Positions 43,061 through 51,636 of a DNA stretch of 64,000 nucleotides are shown here, piece by piece (the stretch's first letter is position 1; each line of letters starts with the position of its first letter). The DNA lies in assembly GCF_000316115.1 (NCBI RefSeq), contig NZ_JH993797.1:4822486-4886485 (forward strand). Reading direction: 5' to 3'. Under the pieces are notes generated by a model. The model was not told where the DNA came from. It ran no database searches and saw only the letters and a program-made list of their open reading frames with translations. Position numbers and translations under genes: made by a program. The stretch comes from Leptolyngbya sp. PCC 7375 (GTDB taxonomy: Bacteria; Cyanobacteriota; Cyanobacteriia; Phormidesmidales; Phormidesmidaceae).

Positions 43061-44482
43061 TCATGATGAAATTGGCAGGGAAACTGTAAACGTGCTGCCT
43101 TTACCGAGCTGACTAGAGACTGTAATGGTGCCTCTATGGGCTTGGGCAATGGCGGTTGCGATCGCAAGCCCCAAGCCCGAATTTCTCGTCTGTCGAGATC
43201 TGGCCGTATCGACGCGATAAAACCGGTCAAAGATTTTCGCCTGATCGCCTGGCGCAATCCCTACACCGGTATCCGTCACTAAAATCAGTGCTTGCTGCTG
43301 TTGTTGTTGAAGCGTGAGAGTCACACATCCGCCTTCTGGAGTGTAGGTTAGGGCATTATTGACTAGATTGAGTAACAACCGATAGAGATTTTCTTCATCA
43401 CCTAAAACTGTGACTGCAGAGTCGGTTTGCACATCAATATCTAAGGTAATCTGCTTCTGTAGGGCAAACGCGGCCATCTCTTCGGCAATATCATGGACTA
43501 AATCCACTAAATTACAATGAGCCTGCTTAGTGGGATAGGACTGAATATCCAGCTTTGAGAGTAATAGTAAATTACTGACCAGGTTGGAAAGCCTCTGGTT
43601 TTGGCGATGAATTACCCCCAACGTATCTTGAGCCTCCGCTTCTGATAAATGGGGTAATCGCAAGACGGACTCCACAGTAGCCCGAATCGCGGCTAAGGGC
43701 GTACGTAATTCATGGGCGGCATCTGCCGTAAATTGTTGAATCTGGCTGTAGGAACGATAAATAGGCCGCATCGCCAGGGTGGCTAACCACCAGCTTGCTG
43801 GAGCCACCAGAGCCAAAGACAATAGTAATCCCAGCAAAATTCTCCAGCGGACTGACGCCAAGTACTCATCAAAATCCTGAAATGAGCGTCCTACTACCAA
43901 ATAGGCCCAACTCTCTGACTCAATAGCGGTTGAATCTATCGGAGGAGACACAGCTGGATAAAGTTCTAGAGCAACTTGATGATAGTGCTGACTGCTAGCG
44001 TCCCGTACCGTTTGCCAGGTTGCTGCGGGCACCGTTACGGGGATACCTTGAGGTCGGGTTCCAGCCGTGGCTAAAAGGTCGCCTGTCGGGCTGATGATGC
44101 GAATGTAATAGCTTTGAAGATAGGGACTACTGGGTGTCTGTTGTGTTGGTTCCAGGCAACGGTGATCACCAAGACACAGATCAGGCAGCAGTTGAGGTGG
44201 CAGCTGTTCCAGCTGTTGCTCATCGGAAAGCGTTACTTTTAATGCATTCTTAAGGGCATCGGCAACAGATTTAATTTCTCTATCAATGGTGACTTCATGG
44301 GCATGGGCGATGGCCCGATACATCCCAAATCCTAACAATGCCAGAATTACCCCCATAACACCGGCATACCAGGCTGCTAATTGGAGGCGTGATCGTCGGA
44401 ATAGCTGATTTTGGGGTTTACTCGCTCGACGGCGGGGTAAATCGATATCCCATGCCATAGACGGTCTCAATAGTGTGGTCAT
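43061..44482 (-). CDS. copS: CopS-like sensor histidine kinase
   Basis: A 473-residue membrane kinase. Two helices (about 33-55 and 205-225) bracket a periplasmic sensor loop with a Cys pair (CLGDHRCLEP). A short linker leads to the H-box AAHELRTPLAAI, N-box NLVNNALTYTPEGG and G-boxes DTGVGIAP and NSGLGLAIATAIA. It is expected to sense copper (or a related metal) in the periplasm and phosphorylate the CopR-like regulator. The ATG chosen overlaps the regulator's end by 65 bases; ATG 44458 shortens this. Overlap indicates coupling. Confidence 0.87.
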   Translation of the reverse strand: MTTLLRPSMAWDIDLPRRRASKPQNQLFRRSRLQLAAWYAGVMGVILALLGFGMYRAIAHAHEVTIDREIKSVADALKNALKVTLSDEQQLEQLPPQLLPDLCLGDHRCLEPTQQTPSSPYLQSYYIRIISPTGDLLATAGTRPQGIPVTVPAATWQTVRDASSQHYHQVALELYPAVSPPIDSTAIESESWAYLVVGRSFQDFDEYLASVRWRILLGLLLSLALVAPASWWLATLAMRPIYRSYSQIQQFTADAAHELRTPLAAIRATVESVLRLPHLSEAEAQDTLGVIHRQNQRLSNLVSNLLLLSKLDIQSYPTKQAHCNLVDLVHDIAEEMAAFALQKQITLDIDVQTDSAVTVLGDEENLYRLLLNLVNNALTYTPEGGCVTLTLQQQQQQALILVTDTGVGIAPGDQAKIFDRFYRVDTARSRQTRNSGLGLAIATAIAQAHRGTITVSSQLGKGSTFTVSLPISS

Positions 44483-45113
44483 ACGGACTTAGCTTACGCC
44501 GTAGCAAACGCATTTGGGCAGCCACCACGTTGCTACTGGGTTCAGCCCCGATCTCCCATAGCTGGGTCAATACCTGATCTCGGGTAAGAATTTGATTGGG
44601 ATGCTCCATAAAGTACTGCAGCAGTTGAAACTCTTTTTGGGTGAGTTCAATTTGTTGTTCAGTAGCTGTTCCTGAATGAAGAAAGGCTAGTCTGCGATCG
44701 CAATCCAACAACAGCGGACCACAGGTCAACTGCGCTGCCTTAAAATCTACTGGCCGTCGTCGCAGGGCACGCAGTCGAGCTAACAGTTCCGCCATGCTAA
44801 AGGGCTTAACCAAATAGTCATCGGCCCCAGCATCCAGCCCCGCAATTCGATCTTCCACCCGGTCCCTGGCCGTGAGCATCAAAACGGGCAAACCATATTT
44901 ATGGTGGCGCAACCAGGCGCACAGTTCCAGACCAGAAAATACCGGCACCATCCAGTCAAACACGGCCACAGTGTAAAGATTAACATTACATTCCAGGTAG
45001 GCCAGGGCTTCGCTCCCTGACTGCAACCAATCCACCACATAGGCTTCTTGGGTCAATGTGCGCTTAATCGCCTGTCCCAGGTCTGGCTCATCTTCCACCA
45101 GTAATACTCGCAT
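44418..45113 (-). CDS. copR: CopR-like OmpR-family response regulator
   Basis: A 231-residue regulator. The receiver domain has acidic residues VEDEPD, the phospho-acceptor in VAVFDWMVP (about Asp52), and conserved Thr and Lys in MLTARD and DDYLVKPFS. The C-terminal winged helix (about 128-228) ends with YGMGYRF. It is followed by the kinase gene, then the efflux operon, on the same strand. Direct TTCAT repeats upstream of itself and of copB indicate autoregulation and operon activation. Confidence 0.88.
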   Translation of the reverse strand: MRVLLVEDEPDLGQAIKRTLTQEAYVVDWLQSGSEALAYLECNVNLYTVAVFDWMVPVFSGLELCAWLRHHKYGLPVLMLTARDRVEDRIAGLDAGADDYLVKPFSMAELLARLRALRRRPVDFKAAQLTCGPLLLDCDRRLAFLHSGTATEQQIELTQKEFQLLQYFMEHPNQILTRDQVLTQLWEIGAEPSSNVVAAQMRLLRRKLSPYDHTIETVYGMGYRFTPPSSE

Positions 45114-45168
45114 CGCCCCTAGAAATACACCTTCAAAATACAGGTGCTTTTCAAGCTATCTCAGAAAA

Positions 45169-45184
45169 ATGAAATCAGTATGAA
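45169..45184 (-). promoter_or_regulatory. CopR-type direct repeats upstream of copR
   Basis: On the minus strand TTCATACTGATTTCAT is an exact TTCAT-N6-TTCAT, 56-71 bases before the start, the same spacing as at copB. Confidence 0.7.
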
Positions 45185-45228
45185 ACGTCTTATTTCTCGA
45201 CATGGCCATAAATAAACGTTAGCCCCCC

Positions 45229-45260
45229 TTGACCCTCAAGTTCACTGTAGGGTTTAGCGT
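45229..45260 (+). promoter_or_regulatory. MerR-type promoter of the glutaredoxin-like gene
   Basis: TTGACC, a 20-base spacer and TAGCGT. The dyad ACCCT..AGGGT spans -35 and spacer (CTCAAGTTCACTGTAGGG within). It shares ACTGTAGGGTTTA with the MerR gene's own promoter and has the best -35 of the four elements. Confidence 0.78.
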
Positions 45261-45316
45261 AGGAGTATTGAATAGCCTGGAACCGCTACGCCACTTAACT
45301 TTCAGGAGCAATTACC

Positions 45317-45958
45317 ATGACGATAAGCGTTACTAAAATACCTACAGCCATTGCACAACCCGTGCGTCTCTACCGTATGGTTACCCCAGACCATCAATGC
45401 CCTTGGGGACAGCGAGCCATTGCCTTATTGCAGCAAAAAAGGATTGAGTTCGAGGACATTCACTTAACGTCGTCTGACGCCGTTGCCAACTTTAAAGCCG
45501 AGCATCAGGTCCCCACCCCACCACAGATCTTCTTTGGTGATGAACGCATTGGTGGGTATAGCAACTTAGCCAGTTACTTCGATGTAGAAGCCGAAACAGC
45601 GGATTATTCCTACACCCCTATCATTGCCCTATTCTCCACCGCCGGACTAATGGCCCTGGCTACTTCCCTGGGGCTCAGCGGTTTTATGGGTATTTCTCTC
45701 AGTATATTGGCCTCGCTCAAGCTGATGGATTTAGATGCCTTTGCCGAAAGCTTTGCGAAGTACGATCTGATTACCCAACGATTGAAGCCCTATGCCAAGG
45801 TGTATCCTATGGAAAAACAACAATCTTCTCGGAACATTCCTAAATGTATTACTCTTAGCAAAATACTTTTTCTAACCAATCGATCCAGGCATTTTTCTCA
45901 AAATATGACCAACCAAAAAAGTCAACTCCCGCTGATTTTGTCAGTAGATAACGCATAA
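45317..45958 (+). CDS. Glutaredoxin-MauE/DoxX fusion, C-terminally truncated and replaced
   Basis: A 213-residue frame. Residues about 15-85 are a glutaredoxin domain with a monothiol-type HQCPWGQ site and PQIFFGDERIGGY. Residues about 95-170 begin a MauE-like membrane domain (IIALFSTAGLMALATSLG, ILASLKLMDLDAFAESFAKYDLI, LKPYAKVYP). Family members continue with further helices. Here, after YP at about residue 171, the sequence turns into a basic, low-hydrophobicity tail (MEKQQSSRNIPKC...), so the rest of the domain was lost and the stop at 45956-45958 is accidental. AGGAG at 45303-45307 and the MerR-type promoter remain intact. Confidence 0.75.
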   Translation: MTISVTKIPTAIAQPVRLYRMVTPDHQCPWGQRAIALLQQKRIEFEDIHLTSSDAVANFKAEHQVPTPPQIFFGDERIGGYSNLASYFDVEAETADYSYTPIIALFSTAGLMALATSLGLSGFMGISLSILASLKLMDLDAFAESFAKYDLITQRLKPYAKVYPMEKQQSSRNIPKCITLSKILFLTNRSRHFSQNMTNQKSQLPLILSVDNA

Positions 45959-45991
45959 CAGATTTAAGACGTTCTTCTACCCAATACAAAA

Positions 45992-46028
45992 ATACCAGCA
46001 CCTGATCGCTATGGACCGATGCTGGTAT
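45992..46028. terminator. Bidirectional terminator between grx and glmS
   Basis: ATACCAGCA (45992-46000) pairs with TGCTGGTAT (46020-46028). T-rich sequence follows on both strands (AAAATTTTGTTTT and ATTTTTGTATTGG), fitting two convergent genes. Confidence 0.7.
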
Positions 46029-46093
46029 AAAATTTTGTTTTCAGGTAAATGACCTTATTGTCGTTATACAGGTGGTTAACTTGCACCCAATAC

Positions 46094-47992
46094 TTATTCA
46101 ACCGTGACCGACTTGGCTAAGTTGCGGGGCTGATCCACATCCAGGCCTCGTCGTGCTGCAATGTGATACGACAACAACTGCAAAGGTAGCACCGTCAACA
46201 TGGGGGAGAGCAGTTCATCGACCGTCGGCACAGGCAATAAAGTATCGAAGGTGTGCTCAGCCTCAGGGTCATTGGCTGGGGCAACGCCAATCAGCTGGGC
46301 GTCACGGGCTTTAGCTTCTTGAGCGTTGGAAAGAACTTTATCGTAGACAGTGCCAGGGACTGCGATCGCAACCACCGGTACCTTCGCATCCAACAGCGCA
46401 ATCGGACCATGCTTCATTTCACCCGCCGGATATCCCTCCGCATGGATATAGCTGATTTCCTTCAGCTTCAGCGCCCCTTCCAACGCAATAGGATAGTTAA
46501 CACCACGGCCAATAAAGATAAAGTCTTGAGTTTCCGTAAAGCTGTGGGCCAGCTCCTCGGTATAGCCCTCCTGCTTTTCAATCACATGCTCCATCTGGGT
46601 GGGCAGTTGACGCATCGCCTCAATAATTTCCGCCAGCTCCTGGCCAGATAGAGTCTTCCGCTGATAACCCAATTCCAACGCCAGGAAGTAAAACGCCATC
46701 AGCTGAGCCACAAAGGTTTTAGTCGCCGCCACCCCAATTTCAATGCCCGCATGGGTAGCCACAACATTGGGCACCAGACGTCCCAGTGAACTTTCTGGGC
46801 GGTTAGTGATCCCTAACATGCGTGGGGCAAAGGCCGCATCACCTTTTTCACCCCGTCGAGTTTGTTCCATATCCAACGCCGCGAGCGTATCCGCCGTTTC
46901 GCCAGACTGGGTCACACCAATGGTCAGGGCATTAGCAATCAGTGGTGTGGGGGAATAACGAAATTCTGAAGCATAGTGCACCACGGTTGGAATACCCGCT
47001 AACCGCTCCAGCAAATGCTTACCGACTAAACTAGCGTGCCAGCTAGTACCACAGGCCAAGATTTGGACATGATCTAATCCTGCTAGCAAACTTGCATCCA
47101 GCCCCAAATTCACCGGAGACTTGTCACTTTCAGGGGTCCAATCACTGGCTAGATACGTTTCTAGACTGGTACGCACCACCCCCGGCTGTTCATGGATTTC
47201 CTTCAGCATAAAGTGCTTGAAACCCTGCTTCTCCACCATGGTGGGGCTAATGCTGAGGGTGATAGGATGCTTTTTCAGACGTCGCCCGGTGAAGTCATAA
47301 ATAGCCGCCCCCAACGGCGTGAGCATCGCCAACTCGCCATTATCTAAAGGCAGCACTGCACGGGTGTGGGGCACAATTGCTGGCGTATCGGATGCACAGA
47401 AAAACTCACCCTGACCAAAACCAATGGCCAGCGGAGCCTGTTGCCGCACCACAATTAGCTCATCGGGGAAATCGGCACTCACCACAGCCAGGGCAAAGGC
47501 TCCATCCAGGTCATTCACCGCTTGGCGTACGGCCTCTAGCAAGTCGGATTCGTGAGCTAACGGCCCCTCCACACCCTTAGCAAGGTAGTCGGCAATCAAA
47601 TGGGGAATCACTTCGGTATCGGTTTCAGAATGGAATTCATACCCTTTAGCAATCAACGCTTCCCGCAGTTCCCGGTAGTTTTCAACGATGCCATTTTGCA
47701 CCACTGCTATGCGGCCACTGCCGTCCGTGTGGGGGTGGGCATTGTGTTCTTCGGGCTTGCCGTGGGTGGCCCAGCGGGTATGGCCAATGCCTAAACGAGC
47801 CGGGTCCTCCAAACCGTCTAGTTTGTCCTGTAAGTTCTGGAGTTTACCCTTAGCCCGCACTCGGTTGAGTTGACCTTCGCTAATAGTTGCAACACCGGCT
47901 GAATCATAGCCGCGATACTCCAGCTTACGTAAGCCTTCAATCAAAATATTGCTAGCGGCCCGAGTGCCTATATAACCGACGATTCCGCACAT
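46094..47992 (-). CDS. glmS: Glutamine-fructose-6-phosphate aminotransferase (isomerising)
   Basis: A 632-residue enzyme that makes glucosamine-6-phosphate from fructose-6-phosphate and glutamine, the first step to UDP-GlcNAc for peptidoglycan and lipopolysaccharide. The N-terminal nucleophile Cys2 (MCGIVGYIG) starts the glutaminase domain (about 1-235), with GHTRWATHG and FHSETDTE. Two SIS sugar-isomerase domains follow (about 300-620), with ACGTSWHA, QSGETADTLAAL and the C-terminal DQPRNLAKSVTVE. Length is normal. AAAGGAGA upstream of the ATG is a strong ribosome site. No glmS ribozyme is seen in the leader. Confidence 0.97.
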   Translation of the reverse strand: MCGIVGYIGTRAASNILIEGLRKLEYRGYDSAGVATISEGQLNRVRAKGKLQNLQDKLDGLEDPARLGIGHTRWATHGKPEEHNAHPHTDGSGRIAVVQNGIVENYRELREALIAKGYEFHSETDTEVIPHLIADYLAKGVEGPLAHESDLLEAVRQAVNDLDGAFALAVVSADFPDELIVVRQQAPLAIGFGQGEFFCASDTPAIVPHTRAVLPLDNGELAMLTPLGAAIYDFTGRRLKKHPITLSISPTMVEKQGFKHFMLKEIHEQPGVVRTSLETYLASDWTPESDKSPVNLGLDASLLAGLDHVQILACGTSWHASLVGKHLLERLAGIPTVVHYASEFRYSPTPLIANALTIGVTQSGETADTLAALDMEQTRRGEKGDAAFAPRMLGITNRPESSLGRLVPNVVATHAGIEIGVAATKTFVAQLMAFYFLALELGYQRKTLSGQELAEIIEAMRQLPTQMEHVIEKQEGYTEELAHSFTETQDFIFIGRGVNYPIALEGALKLKEISYIHAEGYPAGEMKHGPIALLDAKVPVVAIAVPGTVYDKVLSNAQEAKARDAQLIGVAPANDPEAEHTFDTLLPVPTVDELLSPMLTVLPLQLLSYHIAARRGLDVDQPRNLAKSVTVE

Positions 47993-48421
47993 ATGATGTC
48001 TCCTTTAGCTGTGAATCCAACGCTTATAATCTGCTGGTTTAGTGATTGACTAATAATGAATGCTGCTAGGTTACTGGACTATCTAAACCCAAATCCAATT
48101 TTCCGCCAACGGTAATACGATTTTGGCTGCCATCTGTCCAGGTACTTGTTGTTCTCAATACGGTTACGAATCAAGAATTAACGAAGATTATTTGAAGATT
48201 AGACGACTTAGCCCTCTAGAGTTAAATTTTGGCAATGAACGTGCAGATCTGCTGATGCCATGGCATAGACAGTTGCCATATGGGTGCTTCAGTCTCTATT
48301 CCCCTTTGTGATGAAGCTAAATTTAGGAGCGAGGTTCCTGATCAACATTGCAGACTTTGAACATATATTCCCTTGGGGCCATAGCGTAAAATAGCAAGAA
48401 TCCCATCGTGATACAGACTTT
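47993..48421. other. Divergent regulatory region between glmS and ttcA
   Basis: No gene is supported. A candidate -10 TTATAA for glmS lies about 35 bases before its ribosome site (minus strand, about 48023-48028). TAAAAT at 48388-48393 could be the -10 of ttcA. Nothing else stands out. Confidence 0.45.
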
Positions 48422-49219
48422 ATGGTTGCCACCTTACCCTCCAAAAATGCAAAAAAATTGGAAGCCCGCCTGCGGGGGTTAGTGGGTAAAGCCATTCATG
48501 ATTACACCATGATTGAAGCAGGTGACAAGGTCATGGTGTGTCTGTCGGGAGGTAAAGACTCCTACACGATGCTGTCTTTGCTGATGTCGTTGCAGCGTAG
48601 TGCTCCAGTCAAGTTTGATTTGTTAGCCGTCAACCTTGATCAAAAGCAGCCCGATTTTCCAGAGCACGTGCTACCTGAGTATTTAGAATCTGTCGGCGTG
48701 CCTTACCGCATCGTGGAGGAAGACACCTACAGCACGGTGACCCGCATTATTCCTGAAGGCAAGACCATGTGCGGTCTATGTTCTCGCCTGCGGCGCGGAA
48801 TTCTCTATCGGGTTGCCACTGAAGAAGGTGCAACAAAAATTGCCCTGGGTCATCACCGCGATGACATTGTCGAGACTTTGTTCTTAAACATGTTTCATGG
48901 TGGACGCATAAAAGCGATGCCGCCTAAGCTCCGAACAGATGATGGCAAGCACATTGTTATTCGCCCTCTGACCTATTGCCCAGAAAACGACATCGCGCGC
49001 TATGCACGCTATCGAGAATTTCCCATCATTCCTTGCAATCTCTGCGGCTCTCAAGAGAATCTTCAGCGCGCCAACATTAAACAGATGTTGCAGCAATGGG
49101 AAACGGAATTTCCGGGGCGTACTGACAGCTTATTCCGCAGCATTCAAAATGTTTCTCCATCACAGCTCGCTGACAGCGAATTGTTTGACTTCAAGGGGTT
49201 GACTACGGAGAAAAATTAG
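48422..49219 (+). CDS. ttcA: TtcA tRNA 2-thiocytidine synthetase
   Basis: A 265-residue PP-loop ATPase. The P-loop is CLSGGKDSYTML (about 40-51). Two conserved CXXC pairs bind the iron-sulfur cluster: MCGLCSRLRRG (about 118-121) and PCNLCGSQ (about 203-206). GHHRDDIVETLFLN is the family's signature. It adds sulfur to cytidine 32 of certain tRNAs. Length and order agree with TtcA and not with TilS, which lacks the CXXC pairs. No operon partner. Confidence 0.93.
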   Translation: MVATLPSKNAKKLEARLRGLVGKAIHDYTMIEAGDKVMVCLSGGKDSYTMLSLLMSLQRSAPVKFDLLAVNLDQKQPDFPEHVLPEYLESVGVPYRIVEEDTYSTVTRIIPEGKTMCGLCSRLRRGILYRVATEEGATKIALGHHRDDIVETLFLNMFHGGRIKAMPPKLRTDDGKHIVIRPLTYCPENDIARYARYREFPIIPCNLCGSQENLQRANIKQMLQQWETEFPGRTDSLFRSIQNVSPSQLADSELFDFKGLTTEKN

Positions 49220-49298
49220 CTGTTGCGAATAGAGGTACGGCCTCTAGCTGGCAGCATGAGCTTAGGAAATAAATTCAATTAGCTGCCAACTTTTGGAT

Positions 49299-49326
49299 GT
49301 ACAGATGTTCCATGGAATGTCTCTTG
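49299..49326. repeat. Palindromic intergenic repeat, copy 1
   Basis: GTACAGATGTTCCATGGAAT followed by GTCTCTTG, centred on TTCCATGGAA. It matches the copy at 53243-53270 except around the centre. Related palindromes (GAGACGTTGCATGCAACGTC type) are frequent in cyanobacterial genomes. Confidence 0.7.
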
Positions 49327-49327
49327 A

Positions 49328-49354
49328 AGGACTGCCCTCAAAAAGAGCAGTCCT
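49328..49354 (+). terminator. Possible terminator after ttcA
   Basis: AGGACTGC (49328-49335) pairs with GCAGTCCT (49347-49354) around CCTCAAAAAGA. The U-tract is poor, so termination is uncertain. Confidence 0.4.
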
Positions 49355-49394
49355 CTATCCATCAGTATCTTAAATTTTTAACCTTGGCGCACTC

Positions 49395-49931
49395 CTAGGA
49401 GGCCACAGTAGTTTTTTCAGCAGATGATGCCTCAAAGCTCTTTTCCAGCTTCATCACCTGCTTAGCTTTCTCCGACAGAGCGTTCTTATTCAACCAGTAG
49501 GTCAGCAGACCATCAACCGAGAACAACCCTGCTCCGTTGACCGTGAAAAACAAGAAAATAGCCGCATAGATGGCCGATAATTCTAGATAAGGCAGACTAA
49601 GGCCAGCCACCTTAATGTGGTGGTACATGGCTACACACATGGTACCAAAAAGACCAAAAGCCGCAGGTCTTGTGAGAAAACCAAAGGCAACCAGTGGAGC
49701 ACCAATCAACTCAGTGTAGGCCGCCACATAGCTAAGAAAAATAGGGAATGGCAATCCTAGATACTCTACGTAAGCAGCCGCAAAACTCTCGATGTTGGCC
49801 AGCTTGTCAAAGCCGTTATGAACCATCATGATGCCAACTACAACCCTAACTATAGCGAAGGTAGTCTGAGCACCTAAATTTAAATTGACGTTGGGCCTGA
49901 ATAAAGAAACGAGCAAAGAATTGAATGCCAT
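49395..49931 (-). CDS. DoxX-family membrane protein
   Basis: A 178-residue protein with four hydrophobic segments and the DoxX pattern: VRVVVGIMMVHNGFDKL near residue 28, LGLPFPIFLSYVAAYTELIGAPLVAFGFLTRPAAFGLFGTM and the final helix before VDGLLTYWLNK. DoxX proteins are linked to thiol or quinone redox metabolism, with unknown exact reactions. The C-terminal 30 residues are charged and probably cytoplasmic. Monocistronic. Confidence 0.85.
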   Translation of the reverse strand: MAFNSLLVSLFRPNVNLNLGAQTTFAIVRVVVGIMMVHNGFDKLANIESFAAAYVEYLGLPFPIFLSYVAAYTELIGAPLVAFGFLTRPAAFGLFGTMCVAMYHHIKVAGLSLPYLELSAIYAAIFLFFTVNGAGLFSVDGLLTYWLNKNALSEKAKQVMKLEKSFEASSAEKTTVAS

Positions 49932-50125
49932 GGTTATAGGGTGCGTGTCAAACTGCGTTTTTCATATATTAAAAATTGTAACCAGTTAATTAAGAAACGT
50001 AAATGCACCTTATTGAAGATTTCACCCATGGATGGTTTGAACCCTTAAAAATAAAGACTTAGGCATTTATGAGCGTAATGAATGGCTGGTGGGTATGTGC
50101 CCATAGCTATGACGCCTCCAAACGA

Positions 50126-50860
50126 TTACACAGATTTCACAAGTATCCGATGCAGTATTTCAAGAAAGGTGGCAGGCTGTTCCCAGGGGACTCGATGCCC
50201 TGCTTGCTCAATGCTGATGTGGCGGAGGCTAGGTACTTGATGAGCTAACTCCACACCGATTTGGTGATAGCGGTGATCTTCACTGCCCGTAACATAGGTA
50301 ATGGGGGTGGAGAGCGCGGCTAGGTGCGATCGCACATCATCCATCTGTCCTTTGGAATACACTTCAAAGGCCCGCGCAATTTTTGACCGGTCAAAGTCTG
50401 CTTCCAGGCGAGGCGTCGCACATGGCCGATTACAAAAAACAGGCAGCCGGTCCCATTCGGTCAATAGCTCTTCCCAGGGCTCCGAGAGAAATCGATTGGC
50501 CCAGGTGTGATCGCGCCTTAAACATTGTTCTTTCTGTTGAAGACTGACTATGCCTGGCTCAGCACTAACAATAACGGCCTCAGACCAAAGGGCGGGCCTA
50601 GCGATTAATGCATGCCAGGCTAGCCGCCCACCCAGAGAATATGCCAACAGATATTGCTGAGTCTCTGGCTGGTCAGTTGCTATTGCTTGAACTCTTTCAC
50701 AGAAAGCATGCGCCCAAGCCCAGCAGTCATCATCCAGGGTATCCCATAGATTAACCAGATGTATCTTTAGCTCTGGCATCCTAGACTGTAATCTCTGCGT
50801 GAGCTCACTCCACACCTCAGGTTGTTGCAAGTTACCGTGGAGACACCATAGAGTCTGCAT
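50126..50860 (-). CDS. Alpha/beta-hydrolase, MenH-like
   Basis: A 244-residue protein starting at ATG 50860 (MQTLWCLHGNL); the longer reading overlaps the upstream gene. AAGGAAG precedes this ATG. The nucleophile elbow is AYSLGGRLAWHAL (Ser), the acid lies in TGSEDHRYHQIG and the His in IEQAGHRVPWEQP. This pattern and size fit MenH (SHCHC synthase) of phylloquinone synthesis in cyanobacteria, but many hydrolases share it. 26 bases downstream of the transaldolase-like gene. Confidence 0.7.
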   Translation of the reverse strand: MQTLWCLHGNLQQPEVWSELTQRLQSRMPELKIHLVNLWDTLDDDCWAWAHAFCERVQAIATDQPETQQYLLAYSLGGRLAWHALIARPALWSEAVIVSAEPGIVSLQQKEQCLRRDHTWANRFLSEPWEELLTEWDRLPVFCNRPCATPRLEADFDRSKIARAFEVYSKGQMDDVRSHLAALSTPITYVTGSEDHRYHQIGVELAHQVPSLRHISIEQAGHRVPWEQPATFLEILHRILVKSV

Positions 50861-50886
50861 TAGAGTCTTCCTTTTGCCAAAGGTCT

Positions 50887-51564
50887 TTAGCGTGTACTGT
50901 TTGCACCCATTGCGATCGCACATGCCTCAAAGGCTGCTGTTGCCTCTACAGTTTGCTCACTGTTAAAGAATGCTTCAGCAATCCGGGGTGCAAAGGTGAA
51001 TGTATTCAAGCCTTGGGTTGCTAAATAGGCAATATCGTCTACATCACGGATACTGGCCGTTAAGATGCGCGTTGAACTTTCTACGCCATCAAGCGCCTGT
51101 TGCATTTGAGCCAGTGTCTCTCGTCCATTACGGCCTGAATCATTGATTCGTCCTAAATAAGGAGCTGCGTACTCTGCACCTAGGGCAGCAGCAACCAAAA
51201 TCTGTGGCACTTCATACACAGCCGTCATGGTTACTCGAATGCCGTCGGCAATCAAGGCGGCAGCAGCGGCTGTCCCTAGTTGTGTAATGGGAACTTTCAC
51301 CACCACACGCTGATCAATCTTAGCTAAAGCCTGCCCTGTAGTGATTAAAGCCTGTTTGTTATCACCCCAGGTTTGCAGCTGAACTTCCTTAGCTCCTAAG
51401 GTAAATGCTTTTGAGGCTAACTGAGTTAATGAGTCAACGGTACAGGCAACCTGTGCCCGTTCTAACAACAGCGGGTTAGACGTGACCCCATAAAAAATAC
51501 CTACGGGTAGCCAGGCTTCCCAGACAGCAGTGTCAGCCGTATCTAGATACAGACGCAAATTCAC
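50887..51564 (-). CDS. Transaldolase / fructose-6-phosphate aldolase-like protein
   Basis: A 225-residue TIM-barrel protein: LRLYLDTADTAVWEAWL at the N-terminus, GVTSNPLLL, the Schiff-base lysine in VVVKVPIT (about Lys89), and ALGAEYAAPYLGRINDSG. The short length fits the FSA/TalC subfamily instead of the 330-residue TalB. The reaction is probably aldol cleavage or transfer of a dihydroxyacetone unit. Upstream of the MenH-like gene on the same strand. Confidence 0.85.
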   Translation of the reverse strand: MNLRLYLDTADTAVWEAWLPVGIFYGVTSNPLLLERAQVACTVDSLTQLASKAFTLGAKEVQLQTWGDNKQALITTGQALAKIDQRVVVKVPITQLGTAAAAALIADGIRVTMTAVYEVPQILVAAALGAEYAAPYLGRINDSGRNGRETLAQMQQALDGVESSTRILTASIRDVDDIAYLATQGLNTFTFAPRIAEAFFNSEQTVEATAAFEACAIAMGANSTR

Positions 51565-51636
51565 AGTAGCGCTCCAGCAACTGCACCGAGTATTTCATAA
51601 GTGAGGGAGAATCGGGAGTAGAAACTAGAGAGATTT

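Noticed and set aside
47993..48421. glmS ribozyme or riboswitch
   Set aside because: No pseudoknot core or conserved ribozyme sequence is visible; these are typical of Firmicutes.
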